A DNA stretch of 34,915 nucleotides from CAWUJK01 sp963922865 (GTDB taxonomy: Bacteria; Patescibacteriota; Gracilibacteria; BD1-5; UBA6164). The notes under the pieces were generated by a model. It did no database searches. It was given only the letters and a program-made list of their open reading frames with translations, and was not told where the DNA came from. Position numbers and translations under genes: made by a program. Shown piece after piece: positions 15,799-25,407 of the stretch (position 1 is its first letter; each line of letters starts with the position of its first letter). The DNA is taken from positions 1-34,915 of the forward strand of contig CAWUJK010000010.1 in NCBI GenBank assembly GCA_963922865.1, given 5' to 3'.

Positions 15799-17366
15799 TG
15801 TGATTAGAAAATTTAGATTATAGGCTAAATAATTTGAATTATATAACTGATACAAAATGAAAATTAGTTAAAATGGAATTATTGGAATGACAAAAAAAAG
15901 TCCTAGAAGCCTTAAAAAAACATAAAAGAGTTGTTTGGTTAAAGTCTAGACAAGAGTGATGAACTACTTTTTGAAGTGCTTTATGTAAAGATATGATAAC
16001 TTTTATACCAAACTATAATGCTTTACTTTTAGCTCACAGACAAGATGTTCAACAAGAAGCATTAAGAAAAGTAAAATTAATGCATACTACACTTGTTAAT
16101 AAATGATGAGATAAGCAGCAAATATTTGATTGAAAAGTTTTATTTAATATTCCTAAGGATGTTTCAAACAATGCTGATACAATTTCTTTTAATAATAATT
16201 CACAATTAAAAATTAGTTTAGATCCTACTTGAAAAACATATCAGCATATACATTTTTCAGAAATGGCAAAAAACACAAAAGCTGAACAAGTATTTCAAGA
16301 TGGTATATCAGCACTTAATGAATGAACAAGTATTGTAGAAAGTACAGCTTTTTGAAAATCTTGAACCTGAAAATGGTTTTTTGATTTTTATTCTGATAGT
16401 ATGAAATGATTAACTTGATTCTATCCAGTTTTTACTCCTTGGTGGGGACAAAAAAGATATTCACATAAGTATAAATGAAAACCTTTTCCTAAAGATGTTG
16501 AGTTTTATAGGAAATTTTTAAAAGATTATGATGTAGAAACTCAAAATAATAAGTTGCAATGGTATTATGATTTAAAAACTCAAACTTTTAAAGATAAAAT
16601 GCCTAGAGAATACCCAGCATATTGGGAGGAGGCATTTATGGAGTCTGTAACAAGTTATTTTGATGTTATTAGACTTAAATGATTAATGGAACTATCAGAA
16701 TATTTAGAATATAAATTTGATGATAAATTCCCTAAAAAAGTTATTAAATGAATTGAAGAATGATTAAAAATATATAGAAAACCAACTAAACAATGTGTAA
16801 TTAGTATAGATCCTGCATGATGAACTGAAAATTGAGATTATACAGCTTTGATTTGTAGAGATTTAGAACATAACCTTTTATTTTCATATTATTGAAAGGC
16901 TTGACCTGATGAAGTATTAAATATTTTGTTTAGAGTTGAAAAACTGGGTTATATCTGATTATTAGTTCCTGAAATTAATGCAACTAATTGATGAAGTGTT
17001 TTTACATTAATAAAAATTAATATTAAAAACAGAAAACTAAAATCTAAACTTTATGAAAGAGAAAAAAGTGATGAAGATATAAAAAATAATAAACCTACAA
17101 AATATGGTTGGGAAACAAATACAAAAACAAGAAAAATAATAATTGAAAATTTTAATCTATATTTTAATAGGTGAGTAATTGATGAGGTTGATGATAGGCA
17201 ATTATATGAGATGAGTAGTTTTATTGAAGACACTAAAGGAAAACCAATAGCAGATACTGGTTCTCATGATGATTTAATTTTGGCTGATTGTATATGTAAT
17301 TATGTAATAGTTATGTTCCCATATACAAAATTGCAAAAAAATACTTTAGCAGTAATTAAACAATAA
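15798..17366 (+). CDS. terL: Terminase large subunit
   Basis: A 522-residue packaging motor. The ATPase half has a variant Walker A, LKSRQEGGTT (residues 48-57, glycines encoded by TGA), and Walker B HIHFSEM with Glu155. The nuclease half has Asp338 in SIDPAGG, Glu392 in LLVPEIN and the pair Asp491/492 in SHDDLILADC, the three acidic positions of the RNase H-fold headful nuclease. Length and order are normal. The second codon is TGA (Gly), so a standard-code host would produce no terminase. The start overlaps the terS stop by one base. Confidence 0.93.
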
Positions 17367-17659
17367 TGAAAAATTTAGAAAAAAATAAACAAGTTTTAGA
17401 ACTTTCTAAGCAATTTGTTCAAGAATGATTTAAGAAACTAAGAGAAGATAATCCTGAATATTATAATGATATTCAGCCTGTTATGTATTGAAAAAATGTA
17501 CCATCATTTTTATTAAAATATTTTCAAAGGACTAAAGATAGGCTTGATGTTGATATGTATATGGAAGAAATTATGGAAAAAACTTGATTAAATAAATGAC
17601 AAATAAATTATTTATTTAGGCAGTGATATACTCTTTCAGATATGTTAAATATGCATTAA
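17366..17659 (+). CDS. Small protein downstream of terminase, unknown
   Basis: Ninety-seven residues, helical and acidic (LELSKQFVQEGFKKLREDNP ... YGKNVPSFLLKYFQRTKDRL). A final helix-turn-helix-like segment is MEKTGLNKGQINYLFRQGYT. It overlaps the terL stop by one base, so it is translated with the packaging genes. No family is recognised. It is the last gene before the first late promoter. Confidence 0.6.
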
Positions 17660-17661
17660 GA

Positions 17662-17688
17662 TTGTCCCTTTACATTTAGATCTAATAT
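17662..17688 (+). promoter_or_regulatory. Late promoter element 1 (before portal)
   Basis: TTGTCCCTTT from 17662, with TAATAT at 17683-17688. The G of GTCCCTT is 54 bases before the portal ATG. One of six copies in the structural region. A TAATATA/TATATTA dyad overlaps the -10 box. Confidence 0.75.
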
Positions 17689-17717
17689 ATAATTATATTA
17701 ATAATTAATAAAAAATA

Positions 17718-19031
17718 ATGGATAGAATAATAAATAGTAAAATTGCAGAAAAACTTTGAGAAATTTCTCACCTACAAGAATTAATTACATGAGAATATTT
17801 GAATAAAGAAGAAAATAAAGCATTTAAAGAAATAGTTAAAAAATTTTTTCCATGAGAAACAGAAAGAGCAAAACTATTAAATCCTTGAAGTTATATTGGG
17901 AGTATTATCTATGATTGGGAAAAGTCTTTTTTTTGAAATCCTAATAGTAATTATAATATTGACTGGAGTGAATTTATTATATGTTTACTAACTACTGCTG
18001 AAGCTAGATTAAAAATTAATATAGATACTTTAGAATTAGAAAGTATTAATTCAGCTAATTATTATTTTGATTGAAAAACAGAGTATTTTTTACAACTTTT
18101 TAATAAAGCAACTGATTGATATAATCAAAAATTTGTTTTACTTGAAACTTTTCATAATAAAATTTTTCTTAGAAAATTATATAAAGTAAGTGGATTTGAT
18201 TCTATTTCTTATGGTGAAGAAGTAAGTTTATGATATTTAGAAGAAACAAAAGATTTAGCTTCAGCTTTAACTATTGATTTAGATAGACTTGTTTTAACAA
18301 AAAAGGTTTGATTAGAAAAAATAAAAATAGTTGAAACAATAATTAATTCTATTGATAGAAAAATTGCTCATAATGATCATACTATTATGGATTATGGGGA
18401 TGTATGGACTATAATTAGATGAATGAATATAGATCATGCAAGAGTTAATCCTGAGGATGAAAGCTCAGCTATTGATATGGATAAGCTATGAAAAATATTA
18501 GTAGATCAATGAGGATGAACAGACTGAGTTCAATCTTGAATAGAAATTGTAAAAAATACTTATGAATCTATTACTTCAAGCTTAGAAATTATTGAAAGCC
18601 AATTAATGCAAATTTCTAGTATTACTTGAATACCTAGTTTTGCTTTTACAAATAATGTTAAATCTTGAAATGATAATTGAACTGCAAAAGAAAAAGCAAG
18701 TACTATTTTTTATAAGAAAATAGAATGATACCATAATGCAGTAGAACAAATTTTTAATAAATTTTGGGATAGAATAAAATTAAAAGATGAAGAAAGAATA
18801 TTAGAGTTTCAAGAAATAGTTACTACAAGTACAAAAGATTTATTAGAAATTGAAGCTAAAACAATTGAAAATGAAAAAAATAAACTAGAAATTTGAATAA
18901 CTACTAAGAAAAAAGCTATAATGCAAGTTCATAATATTGAAGAACAAGAAGCTAATAATATTTTAAAAGAAATTGAAAATGATAACATTTCAGAAAATAC
19001 AACCACAAGTGAAACAGAAGATAAAGAATAA
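17718..19031 (+). CDS. Portal protein
   Basis: A 437-residue protein in the position of the portal: after terminase and before scaffold and capsid. Features fit SPP1 gp6/HK97-type portals: an N-terminal alpha/beta region, a central stem with aromatic and Gly-rich strands (DYGDVWTIIRGMNIDHARVN), a clamp-like acidic helix and a long C-terminal coiled coil (LEIEAKTIENEKNKLEIGIT) with an acidic tail. Identification rests on size, order and fold pattern rather than a single motif. The gene has its own late promoter. Confidence 0.8.
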
Positions 19032-19137
19032 TTATATTAAATATAAAAATATTTATGATCTATTTATTAAAGTAAATATTATTTTATATTTCTTTTTATG
19101 ATTAGCTTTGATTTATAAATTTATATTAATGCACTAG
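19009..19137 (+). CDS. Possible small membrane protein overlapping the portal end
   Basis: Forty-two codons from a GTG inside the last portal codons: a basic start (VKQKIKNNYIKYKNIYDLFI) and one hydrophobic helix (VNIILYFFLGLALIYKFILM). It needs one TGA-glycine. The stop lies in the terminator that ends the portal transcript. It could be a holin-like peptide, but the GTG start and lack of relatives make this tentative. Confidence 0.3.
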
Positions 19138-19159
19138 ATTAGATTCTAGTATTTTTTTT
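19133..19159 (+). terminator. Terminator after the portal gene
   Basis: ACTAGA (19133-19138), loop TTAGAT, TCTAGT (19145-19150), then A and eight T. It is short but followed by a clear U tract, and a late promoter begins 12 bases later. Confidence 0.7.
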
Positions 19160-19170
19160 ATTGTGCTTAT

Positions 19171-19198
19171 TTGTCCCTTTAAAGTTCATCTTTATATT
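19171..19198 (+). promoter_or_regulatory. Late promoter element 2 (before scaffold and capsid)
   Basis: TTGTCCCTTT (19171-19180) with TATATT at 19193-19198. The leader to the scaffold ATG is the longest of the set (112 bases from G to ATG). It contains GTTTT/AAAAC (19210-19226) and CTTGC/GCAAG (about 19231-19252) hairpins, suggesting extra post-transcriptional control of the most abundant structural genes. Confidence 0.75.
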
Positions 19199-19284
19199 CA
19201 AACCTGTGTATGTTTTATAATAAAAACAGTCTTGCTATCCTTATAAAGCAAGGAAAATAATTTATATTGTAAATAAACAAAACT

Positions 19285-19929
19285 ATGGAAAAAATTGAGA
19301 TAAGTGTTGAAGAATATAATTCTTTAAAAAAAACTAAAGCTGATAAAGAACTTTTAGAAACACAAAATGCAGAATTAACTGAAAAAACTAAAGAAATGTG
19401 AGAAAATATTGTTAAAGCTAAAGATGAATTAAAAGAAAAACATAAAAAACAATTACTTGAAATTTCTACTGAAAAAACTGCTTTAGAAACTAAAGTAAAA
19501 ACTTTCACTGAAAAATTAGGTATTGGTGAAGATGTTGAAGATGTTGAAGATTTAGAAAAATTTTTAGATGATATCTCTAATGATCTATATAGTTATTCTA
19601 AAATTAAAGAACAACAAGAAAAATTATCTGCTGAAGCTATACAAAAATACACTGATTTTATCAAATCACTTGATAAAGAGTGAGAAGATTATCTTCAAAG
19701 TCAGGTAGATATTTTTTGAGAAGATGTCCTTAAAAATGAAAAAGCTCTAAAAGGTTTTGCAGATGCTAAAGGTTTTAAAGAAGACTGAGAGGCTAATAAA
19801 TGACCTATCAAAGTTTGAAAGCTTGAAGGTTGAGATAAACCTTGAACACATGATAGTTTTGTTGAATGATTAAATAATTGAGATATGTCAGCTATGAATA
19901 ATTCTATTGCTGATGATTTACTTAAATAA
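19285..19929 (+). CDS. Capsid scaffold protein
   Basis: A 214-residue protein, extremely acidic and lysine-rich, mostly coiled coil (residues 10-75), with the repeated EDVEDVED stretch near residue 90 and a C-terminal region that is Gly-rich and ends NNSIADDLLK. Composition, length and position directly before the major capsid gene are those of phage scaffolding proteins (for example the GP20 family). It would assemble inside the procapsid and then leave. It shares late promoter 2 with the capsid gene. Confidence 0.78.
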
Positions 19930-19941
19930 CTTTAAAATAAC

Positions 19942-21159
19942 ATGTGAATAAATAATACAGAAAGTCTATCTTTGACTGAAAAAATATATAGTAGAGCCAT
20001 TGTTGATATGTCAAAGAAAAAAAGTATTGGAGCTAGAGCGTTAGCTAACCTTAATAATGAAACAAAAGGTGAATTAACAGACACACAACCGAAATTCTAT
20101 AATAGTATATATAAAGATATTACTTTTATTTGAATTGCAGTAGTTCCATTATGAACGCTAAATGGTGTTGATGGTTGAGATTTCCCAACTACTAATTGAC
20201 TTCATTCTATTAAATGAGATATTTTAGAATATGAAGAAAATGGTTATGAGGTAATAGAGGCAAAAGAAAGTGTATTAACATTAAAATTAATATATTGAAA
20301 TGATGTTGAATTGCCAAGTGGTGCAATATTAAAACTAATATCTAATGCTAATGATGAATGAAGTGATTTTACTGTTGAGGATAGAAAAATGCAAGGTGAA
20401 GAAATGTCTTACAATTATACCCAAATCGTAAAATGAGTTGGTAAAATTACTGGTTCAGCAGCATCTAGAATATGAAAAACTGAAAAAGATTTAGTTCTTA
20501 AATTAGATAAAGAAGCAGCTAATGATTTCATAAAAAAATTACAAGGTGTTGTTTTATCTAAATATAGAGACAAAAAAGTTACAGTTAATGATAAATGAGC
20601 AAAAGTAATTAAAAGATATGCTTGAGGTATACTATATTTTACAAGAAATACTTTTAATCCAGAAACATGAGAATTAATATGAGCTAGAACTGATAATGTT
20701 ATTGCTGTTAATGGAGCTGCTACAGTATCACATATTAATCAATGTTTTGTGAAAGCTATTGATAATGGTTGAACTATTAATACTATAGCTGGTACAGCAG
20801 GGGCAATTGCAAGTTTAGCACCTTTAGAAGAACAAAAAGTTCAAATTATAAATAGCGATGGCTCAAATGCTAAAGTCGTTTGAGGAGGGATTCAAAAATT
20901 TAATTCTCCTATTGAAGTTGATGGGAATAGAATTACACATTTTGAGATTACTAATGAACTTCCAACAGGATTAGTATTAGTTTATAATTCTAATGCTGTA
21001 TCATTAGAACAGCTAAAGGGTAGAGCTACAGTTTCTTTTTATAGACCAGGACAAGCTTATTGAGATAATTTTGCGGTTGAGATATTTGATGAAGTAACCA
21101 TTGCAATTAAAGAAGCTACACAAAGCTTCTATTACTTAACTTGAGTAAGTGAAGTTTAG
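19942..21159 (+). CDS. Major capsid protein (SU10/DUF5309-like)
   Basis: A 405-residue protein of HK97 fold. The section EEMSYNYTQIVKGVGKITGS with the following A-domain helix matches the SU10-type/DUF5309 family (conserved NYTQI...V-x-G-T/S). Later VLVYNSNAVSLEQLKGRATV resembles its closing strands. The long N-terminal part (to about residue 75) may be a delta-like or N-arm region. The second codon is TGA, so capsid synthesis is impossible under the standard code. It starts 12 bases after the scaffold gene and ends just before late promoter 3. Confidence 0.85.
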
Positions 21160-21162
21160 ATT

Positions 21163-21189
21163 TTGTCCCTTTGATTAAAAAAATATTAT
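21163..21189 (+). promoter_or_regulatory. Late promoter element 3 (before connector genes)
   Basis: TTGTCCCTTT from 21163, TATTAT at 21184-21189; G to ATG distance 65. The -10 box is inside the left arm of the capsid terminator hairpin, so terminator and promoter are physically merged. Confidence 0.75.
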
Positions 21190-21216
21190 AATTTTAATTA
21201 ATTATAATATTTTTTT
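21177..21216. terminator. Strong AT-only terminator after the capsid gene
   Basis: Seventeen perfect pairs between 21177-21193 and 21200-21216, loop TTAATT, ending in seven T. The A-rich left arm makes it symmetric. It overlaps the -10 region of late promoter 3. Confidence 0.7.
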
Positions 21217-21229
21217 ATTATTCAAAACT

Positions 21230-21616
21230 ATGAATTTATTTTTACAAGATTTAATTTACATAAGACTTGATGAATATAAAAGTTCTTCTAACTCTGATTT
21301 AAAAACTAAAGAAGATGAAGAAATTCAAATATTTATTGCAAAAGCAGAATCAAGGTTAAAACAAATTATACAATTTGAATGAGAAACACCAATTGAAATA
21401 AAACAAGCAGTTGTAATATTAACTGATTGTCTTTATATAGAAAGTCTAAAAGTTGTTAAAGATAAGGAGATTATTGAAGAAAAAGATGAAAATCATACAA
21501 GAAAATACCAAATTATGAAAAAACAAGATTGTATGTGATGAGAAGTTTGAGATTTAATAAAACCTTATTTAAAAACTCAAAAATCTGTGTCATGAGCAAA
21601 ATTTTATAGAACTTAA
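21230..21616 (+). CDS. Head-tail connector (gp6-like adaptor)
   Basis: A 128-residue, mostly helical protein right after the capsid gene. The arrangement of helices (EDEEIQIFIAKAESRLKQII ... PIEIKQAVVILTDCLYIESL) matches head-completion adaptors of the gp6/gp15 type, which dock on the portal. The C-terminal GEVGDLIKPYLKTQKSVS is typical for the extended tail of that family. Identification is by order and fold pattern. Confidence 0.65.
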
Positions 21617-21625
21617 AAAAATATT

Positions 21626-21964
21626 ATGCTTTGAACTAAATTAAATATAAATATTAAAAGAAATACAGATGAAATAGATGAAAATAATGATTATAAAAAG
21701 CTTGTAGTATATGAAAATTTAGAAGCTAGAATGATAGAAATTAAGAATAAAGAGTTTTCTACAGATATTTCACAAGCTGAAGCTAAGCAACAATTTGCAT
21801 TTATGATTGCTAAAGATAAAACAGAGATAAAAATTTGAGATAATATTACTTATACTGATGCTTTTTGAGAGGTTAAATTAAAAATTACTGTAAGACCAAA
21901 ATTTATAGAGTTTGAAGATAGTGAAAATTTTATAAAACTAACAGCAGAATTAATATGAGCTTAG
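21626..21964 (+). CDS. Head-tail joining protein (stopper-like)
   Basis: A 112-residue beta-rich protein (KIGDNITYTDAFGEVKLKIT VRPKFIEFEDSENFIKLTAE). Size, beta pattern and position as second gene after the capsid su1t a head-closure or stopper protein (gp16/FII-like). It ends in TAG and overlaps the next gene by 10 bases. Confidence 0.55.
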
Positions 21965-22296
21965 ATTTATGAGAAATATATGAAGAAATAGATGATATTT
22001 GTGAAAATATTATAGATGAGAAAACAGATAAAGGTTTAGAAAAACTTAAAGAATTTACTCCTGAAGACACTTTTGACTTACAAAATGATAATGATAGAAG
22101 TGAAGTTGTTAAGCATTGAGATACACTTAAAACTAGAATATTTAATGATAATGATCATGCTGAATTTGTAGAATACTCAAAACAAGAAAAGAAATATTAT
22201 AAGAATGCTTGAAGAAGATCATGAGCTAAACCTTTTACTACTTGAAAATGAGCTTGAATGTTTAGGAAAACCCAAAATTTTTTAGAAGATAATTAA
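21955..22296 (+). CDS. Tail-completion protein (HK97 gp10-like)
   Basis: A 113-residue protein. A helical N-terminus (MSLDLGEIYEEIDDICENII) is followed by strands around VVKHGDTLKTRIFNDNDHAE and the segment FVEYSKQEKKYYKNAGRRSG, then a Gly-rich loop and final helix. This resembles the HK97 gp10 family of neck proteins, whose centre has a 'G...A.. vE.G' strand pair. The ATG lies within the end of the previous gene. Confidence 0.55.
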
Positions 22297-22301
22297 TTTA
22301 T

Positions 22302-22661
22302 ATGAAAATACAAGATATTAAAGATTTAATTAGTAATATTGAATCTATTTCAGAAATTAAAAATATATTTGAATATATTGGTTATGAAATACCAAAACAA
22401 GCACAAAGTTGAGATGTGTTAATTATTGGTGATTTAGATGAATGAAGTCTTTGTGTTACAACTCATTTAATTGAATTTAGAATTATTTGAAAAGCAGATC
22501 AAACAGCACTTAAAATAAAGTCTTATGCTGATTTATTAAATGAAAAGATTTTAGGAGATCATAATTTATGATTTACAAAAATTATTAGTTTTGATGAAAG
22601 TAGAATTTTCCTTAATTCAGATAATAGATTTGAGAAAGTCATTACTTATAAATTTTATTAA
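22302..22661 (+). CDS. Tail terminator-like protein
   Basis: A 119-residue alpha/beta protein: helices (IKDLISNIESISEIKNIFEY), a central sheet (GDVLIIGDLDEGSLCVTTHL IEFRIIG) and a final strand with ITYKFY. This matches the fold pattern and gene position of tail-terminator (gpU/gp17-like) proteins, which cap the tail tube. Inference from order. Its stop codon touches the terminator below. Confidence 0.55.
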
Positions 22662-22695
22662 AAATATGCTTATTTGTCCCTTTAGCATATTTTTT
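22662..22695 (+). terminator. Terminator with the late-promoter motif in its loop
   Basis: AAATATGCT (22662-22670) pairs with AGCATATTT (22684-22692), followed by TTTT. The 13-base loop is TATTTGTCCCTTT. AGCATA can alternatively pair with TATGCT at 22696-22701, which is also the -10 box of the promoter. Confidence 0.7.
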
Positions 22696-22701
22696 TATGC
22701 T
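22674..22701 (+). promoter_or_regulatory. Late promoter element 4 (before tail-tube region)
   Basis: TTGTCCCTTT from 22674, TATGCT at 22696-22701; 57 bases from G to ATG. The weakest -10 of the set. It is overlapped by two mutually exclusive hairpins. Confidence 0.65.
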
Positions 22702-22732
22702 TTAAGTGTATTTTATTTTGTAATTATAAATT

Positions 22733-23152
22733 ATGCCTGAAAATACAAATGGAGAATTAACTCCAAAAGAAATTAGGGAACAAAATATACAATTTTGTAA
22801 AGATAATTGACATGATGTTCCTGCTAATATAAGTAAAGCTAAGTTAGAAAAACTTGTTGCTGAACTTAAAGAAAATAGCGATGATACTTCTAAAGATGAT
22901 TCTGATTCTTCTGAAGAAAATACAAATGGAGAATTAACTCCATGAGTAGAAGATAATAGTAGTGAAAATGATGTTAATGAAGAAGATGATGATGAAGAAG
23001 ATGAAGAAATATCTGAATGAGAAGTTGAAGTGACTCCAAAGACTGATATAGCTTGGGGAAATGTAGAGTGAGGAATAATGAAAAGTTGAGAAACTTATGT
23101 TATTTCTAGTGAAGATTACAAGAGAATAAAACATCTTGTAAGAAAAGCCTAA
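22733..23152 (+). CDS. Acidic structural protein with a duplicated segment, unknown
   Basis: A 139-residue protein. ENTNGELTP occurs twice (residues 3-11 and 62-70) and is encoded by a 27-base exact repeat. Between and after the copies lies an extremely acidic stretch (DDDEEDEEISEGEVEVTP). A compact C-terminal domain follows (IAWGNVEGGIMKSGETYVIS SEDYKRIKHLVRKA). N-terminal residues 15-45 resemble a HeH/LEM-type helix pair (NISKAKLEKLVAELKEN), found in phage head or tail proteins. It could be a decoration or tail-assembly protein. Confidence 0.6.
22739..22765 (+). repeat. 27-base exact direct repeat, copy 1
   Basis: Identical to 22916-22942. It encodes ENTNGELTP at the N-terminus of the acidic structural protein. 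The copies are 177 bases (59 codons) apart, so recombination between them would delete 59 residues in frame. Confidence 0.9.
22916..22942 (+). repeat. 27-base exact direct repeat, copy 2
   Basis: Second copy of the repeat, in the same reading frame, just before the acidic stretch of the protein. Confidence 0.9.
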
Positions 23153-23170
23153 ATTACTTTAGGTTATTAT
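23146..23170 (+). terminator. Terminator after the acidic structural gene
   Basis: CCTAAA (23148-23153), loop TTAC, TTTAGG (23158-23163), extended by two outer pairs and followed by a T-rich but interrupted tail. The stop codon lies in the left arm. It is weak, so read-through into the tail-tube gene is likely. Confidence 0.5.
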
Positions 23171-23209
23171 TATAAAACATACACACTTTTATAAATTAAC
23201 TATTGTAAA

Positions 23210-23980
23210 ATGGCTAAACTAATTGAAGCTGCAGATTTTCCAGTAATAGTAGAATTAAAACTTTCTACTAAATGAAAATGGGAGCAATATGCATGTATGG
23301 TAAATGCTTGAATTACTTACAATAAAGAAAATCAAGAAAGCCTTGACCTTAATTGTGGTTCCTCTAGTTACTCTGATACTGTTGCAGAAATGAAGCTAAA
23401 TATGTATAGAGTTTTAAATTCTGATCTATTAAGTATTCTTGCTTGAGCTAAAACTGTTGTTATTCCAGCTTGAGATTATGCAGTAAGTGAAAAATATGAA
23501 GTTTTATCTGATAAGATAATTCAATTACCATATCAATCTAATGATAATGCTTGAGTTACTTCTATTGTTGTAAAATCAAGTGATGGTGCAACTACTTATG
23601 TTCTAGATACTGATTATTCAGTTTCTACTGCTGATAATAAAACAAGTATAACTATTTTATCAGGTGCTATTAATAAAGGTGATACTATCTTAGTTGAATG
23701 AAGTGTTAAGCTAAATGAAACTAAAAAAGTTGTTACTACTTTAGGTACTAAAGCAGATGAAAAAATAGATGTTAGATTTATTGGTTCAAAAGAAGTGAAT
23801 GGAACTGAATATAAATTTAGTCTTGAAGCTAAAGAGTGAAATAATACTTCTTCTTACACTATTGAATTTTTAAATAAAATTAAAGGTGGACTTCCTAAAG
23901 GTACTGAAGTAGCATTTAAGTTTGATACTAATGAAACTATTATGTTAGATGAAATATCTCCAGCAGAAGCAGCATTATAA
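23210..23980 (+). CDS. Major tail tube protein
   Basis: A 256-residue protein rich in Thr, Ser, Val and beta strands. Residues 1-75 and 175-256 look like the two halves of a tail-tube fold. Between them is an inserted strand-rich segment (IQLPYQSNDNAGVTSIVVKS ... YVLDTDYSVSTADNKTSITI), similar to the Ig-like decoration in many siphovirus tube proteins. Position before the chaperone and tape measure supports this. It is preceded by a 57-base gap with no late promoter, so it is probably served by promoter 4. Confidence 0.72.
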
Positions 23981-24011
23981 AATAAGAGAGTGTAAAAACT
24001 CTCTTTTATTT
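23980..24011 (+). terminator. Terminator after the tail tube gene
   Basis: AATAAGAGAG and CTCTCTTTTATTT (23981-24011) form a stem of GAGAG/CTCTC plus outer A-T pairs with an 8-base A-rich loop and T-rich tail. It probably sets the high tube-to-chaperone expression ratio. Confidence 0.75.
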
Positions 24012-24025
24012 ACTATAATACTTGT

Positions 24026-24502
24026 ATGATACCAAAAACTATTTATTTAAATCTATCTTGAGAAAAATATAAGATATTTGAACCTAATATTTATGATTTG
24101 TTTCAAATTGAGCTTTTATCTGAAGATACTGATAATATTAAAGAAAATATAAAGCTAATATTAGAAATACTATGAATACCTCAAAAATATCTTGTTATTT
24201 CATCTTCTATTATAAACCAGGTATTAAGTTGATTTAGAGAGAAAAATAAAAATTCATGATGAAATGACTATTTTTTAGGTATTTTATGAATGTTAGCACA
24301 TCATAATTTTATGGATTTAAAATCATTTCAGAAGCAATATTGTTTGTCTCATTTACCTGAACTTTTAAAAGTTAGGGAGTACTATTTTAATATAATAAAT
24401 GATAAAGCTTCAGAAAACATTAAATTTCATGATAAAAATAGTTTTTCTCAAGAGGAAGATAAAAAAATGGAAGAATTTATTAAAAAAATGACTATCAAAT
24501 AG
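24026..24502 (+). CDS. Tail assembly chaperone-like protein
   Basis: A 158-residue helical protein between the tube and tape-measure genes, the standard place of the tail assembly chaperone (gpG). It includes IYDLFQIELLSEDTDNIKEN IKLILEILGIPQKYLVISSS and a C-terminal acidic helix. Most siphoviruses extend this protein by frameshifting into a T frame. Here the stop sits in a terminator and the next gene runs in the opposite direction, so no extension is possible. The minus-strand cassette seems to have replaced that frame. Confidence 0.6.
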
Positions 24503-24512
24503 TCATTTTTTT
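24483..24512. terminator. Bidirectional terminator between convergent genes
   Basis: AAAAAATGACTA (24483-24494), loop TCAAA, TAGTCATTTTTT (24500-24511). Twelve pairs, T run on either strand. It serves the chaperone gene (plus) and the antirepressor gene (minus), and contains the stop codon of the former. Confidence 0.85.
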
Positions 24513-24517
24513 GTGAT

Positions 24518-25246
24518 TTATGCAAATGTTTGTTTTAACAATTCTAAACCCTTAGGAAGTATAAATGTTTGCATATATTTATTTAATTTATTAGATTTTC
24601 ATCTATATTTTACTTCTTTTTGAATAAAATATTTTCATTTATAAAACTTATATGGGGAATTATCTTTTTTAAGAAATTTTTTAAATCTCATAATCTCAAA
24701 TAATCTGTTTCTACTTTTTCAAAGTACAACTCCAGCTTCTTCTACACTCATTAATACTTCTGCTTGTCATAGTTGAGATATATTTGTTTGTAGTGCTTTA
24801 TATTTATTGTTATTAGCTTTAAGTTCTTTTATCTCTTGTTGTTGTTTTTGAGATACTTCATATAACTCTTGTAATAACTTTCAACTTTCTCTTCATTTTT
24901 CTATTTCTGCAATTAAAGTATTTATTGCTTTTCATATTGTTATTTGTTGTGGTTTTTCTCTTAATTCTTCTAATTTGTCTAATACTTTTATTCTAGCTTT
25001 TCAATCTAATGCTAATGCTAGAAGTTCACATTGATAGATTGTTAAAATATAATATGTTTGAATCTTGTTATTTGAAGCTTTTTTTTCACAAAACACAGGC
25101 TGTGTTTTGTCCATATCTATCAAGTCTTTATTCATTGACTCAATACTTCTTAATATACTTCAATGTCTTCTACCACTTAATTTAGATAATTCAAGTGATG
25201 TAATTGTTTTTTGAGTAGTTTTCTCTACTATTGCTGTAGTTTTCAT
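24518..25246 (-). CDS. Phage antirepressor (Rha-like N-terminus, KilAC/ANT C-terminus)
   Basis: A 242-residue protein. Residues 15-100 resemble the Rha family (SLELSKLSGRRHGSILRSIE ... YYILTIYQCELLALALDGKA). A Gln/Lys-rich coiled coil spans about 125-155. Residues 160-242 match the phage antirepressor C-terminal domain (MSVEEAGVVLGKSRNRLFEI MRFKKFL ... SPYKFYKGKYFIQKEV ... LPKGLELLKQ). Such proteins inactivate repressors or modulate lysogeny. It is placed, reversed, inside the late region as an accessory (moron-like) gene. A 98-base structured RNA sits immediately upstream of its start, so its synthesis is probably RNA-controlled. Confidence 0.88.
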
Positions 25247-25262
25247 AATCTATAAAGATTAA

Positions 25263-25360
25263 GATATAAAATAGAGTCCTTTACCCTGTGGGATTAGTCA
25301 GACTACTGCAATCGTAAAACTGGTATTCCCACAGGATAGAAGACTCTATCCTATTTTATC
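25263..25360. ncRNA. Structured RNA (hairpin 1) upstream of the antirepressor
   Basis: Inner stem CCTGTGGGA (25285-25293) with TCCCACAGG (25327-25335), nine perfect pairs. Outer stems AGAGTC (25273-25278) with GACTCT (25342-25347) and GATA-AAAAT (25263-25272) with ATTTTATC (25353-25360). The 33-base loop carries a 15-base stretch (25303-25317) exactly complementary to 25417-25431 in hairpin 2. On the minus strand it is the leader of the antirepressor, ending about 16 bases before its ATG. The transcribed strand is not decided by the sequence. Confidence 0.7.
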
Positions 25361-25371
25361 AAAAAATGTAT

Positions 25372-25385
25372 TTGCAAAAATGCAA
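25372..25385. promoter_or_regulatory. Inverted repeat TTGCA-AAAA-TGCAA
   Basis: A perfect 5-base inverted repeat with a 4-base centre between hairpins 1 and 2. It may be an operator for antirepressor transcription or part of a minus-strand promoter. A further GATAAA/TTTATC dyad lies at 25451-25470. Confidence 0.35.
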
Positions 25386-25407
25386 TAAAAAAACTGACAG
25401 AAATACC

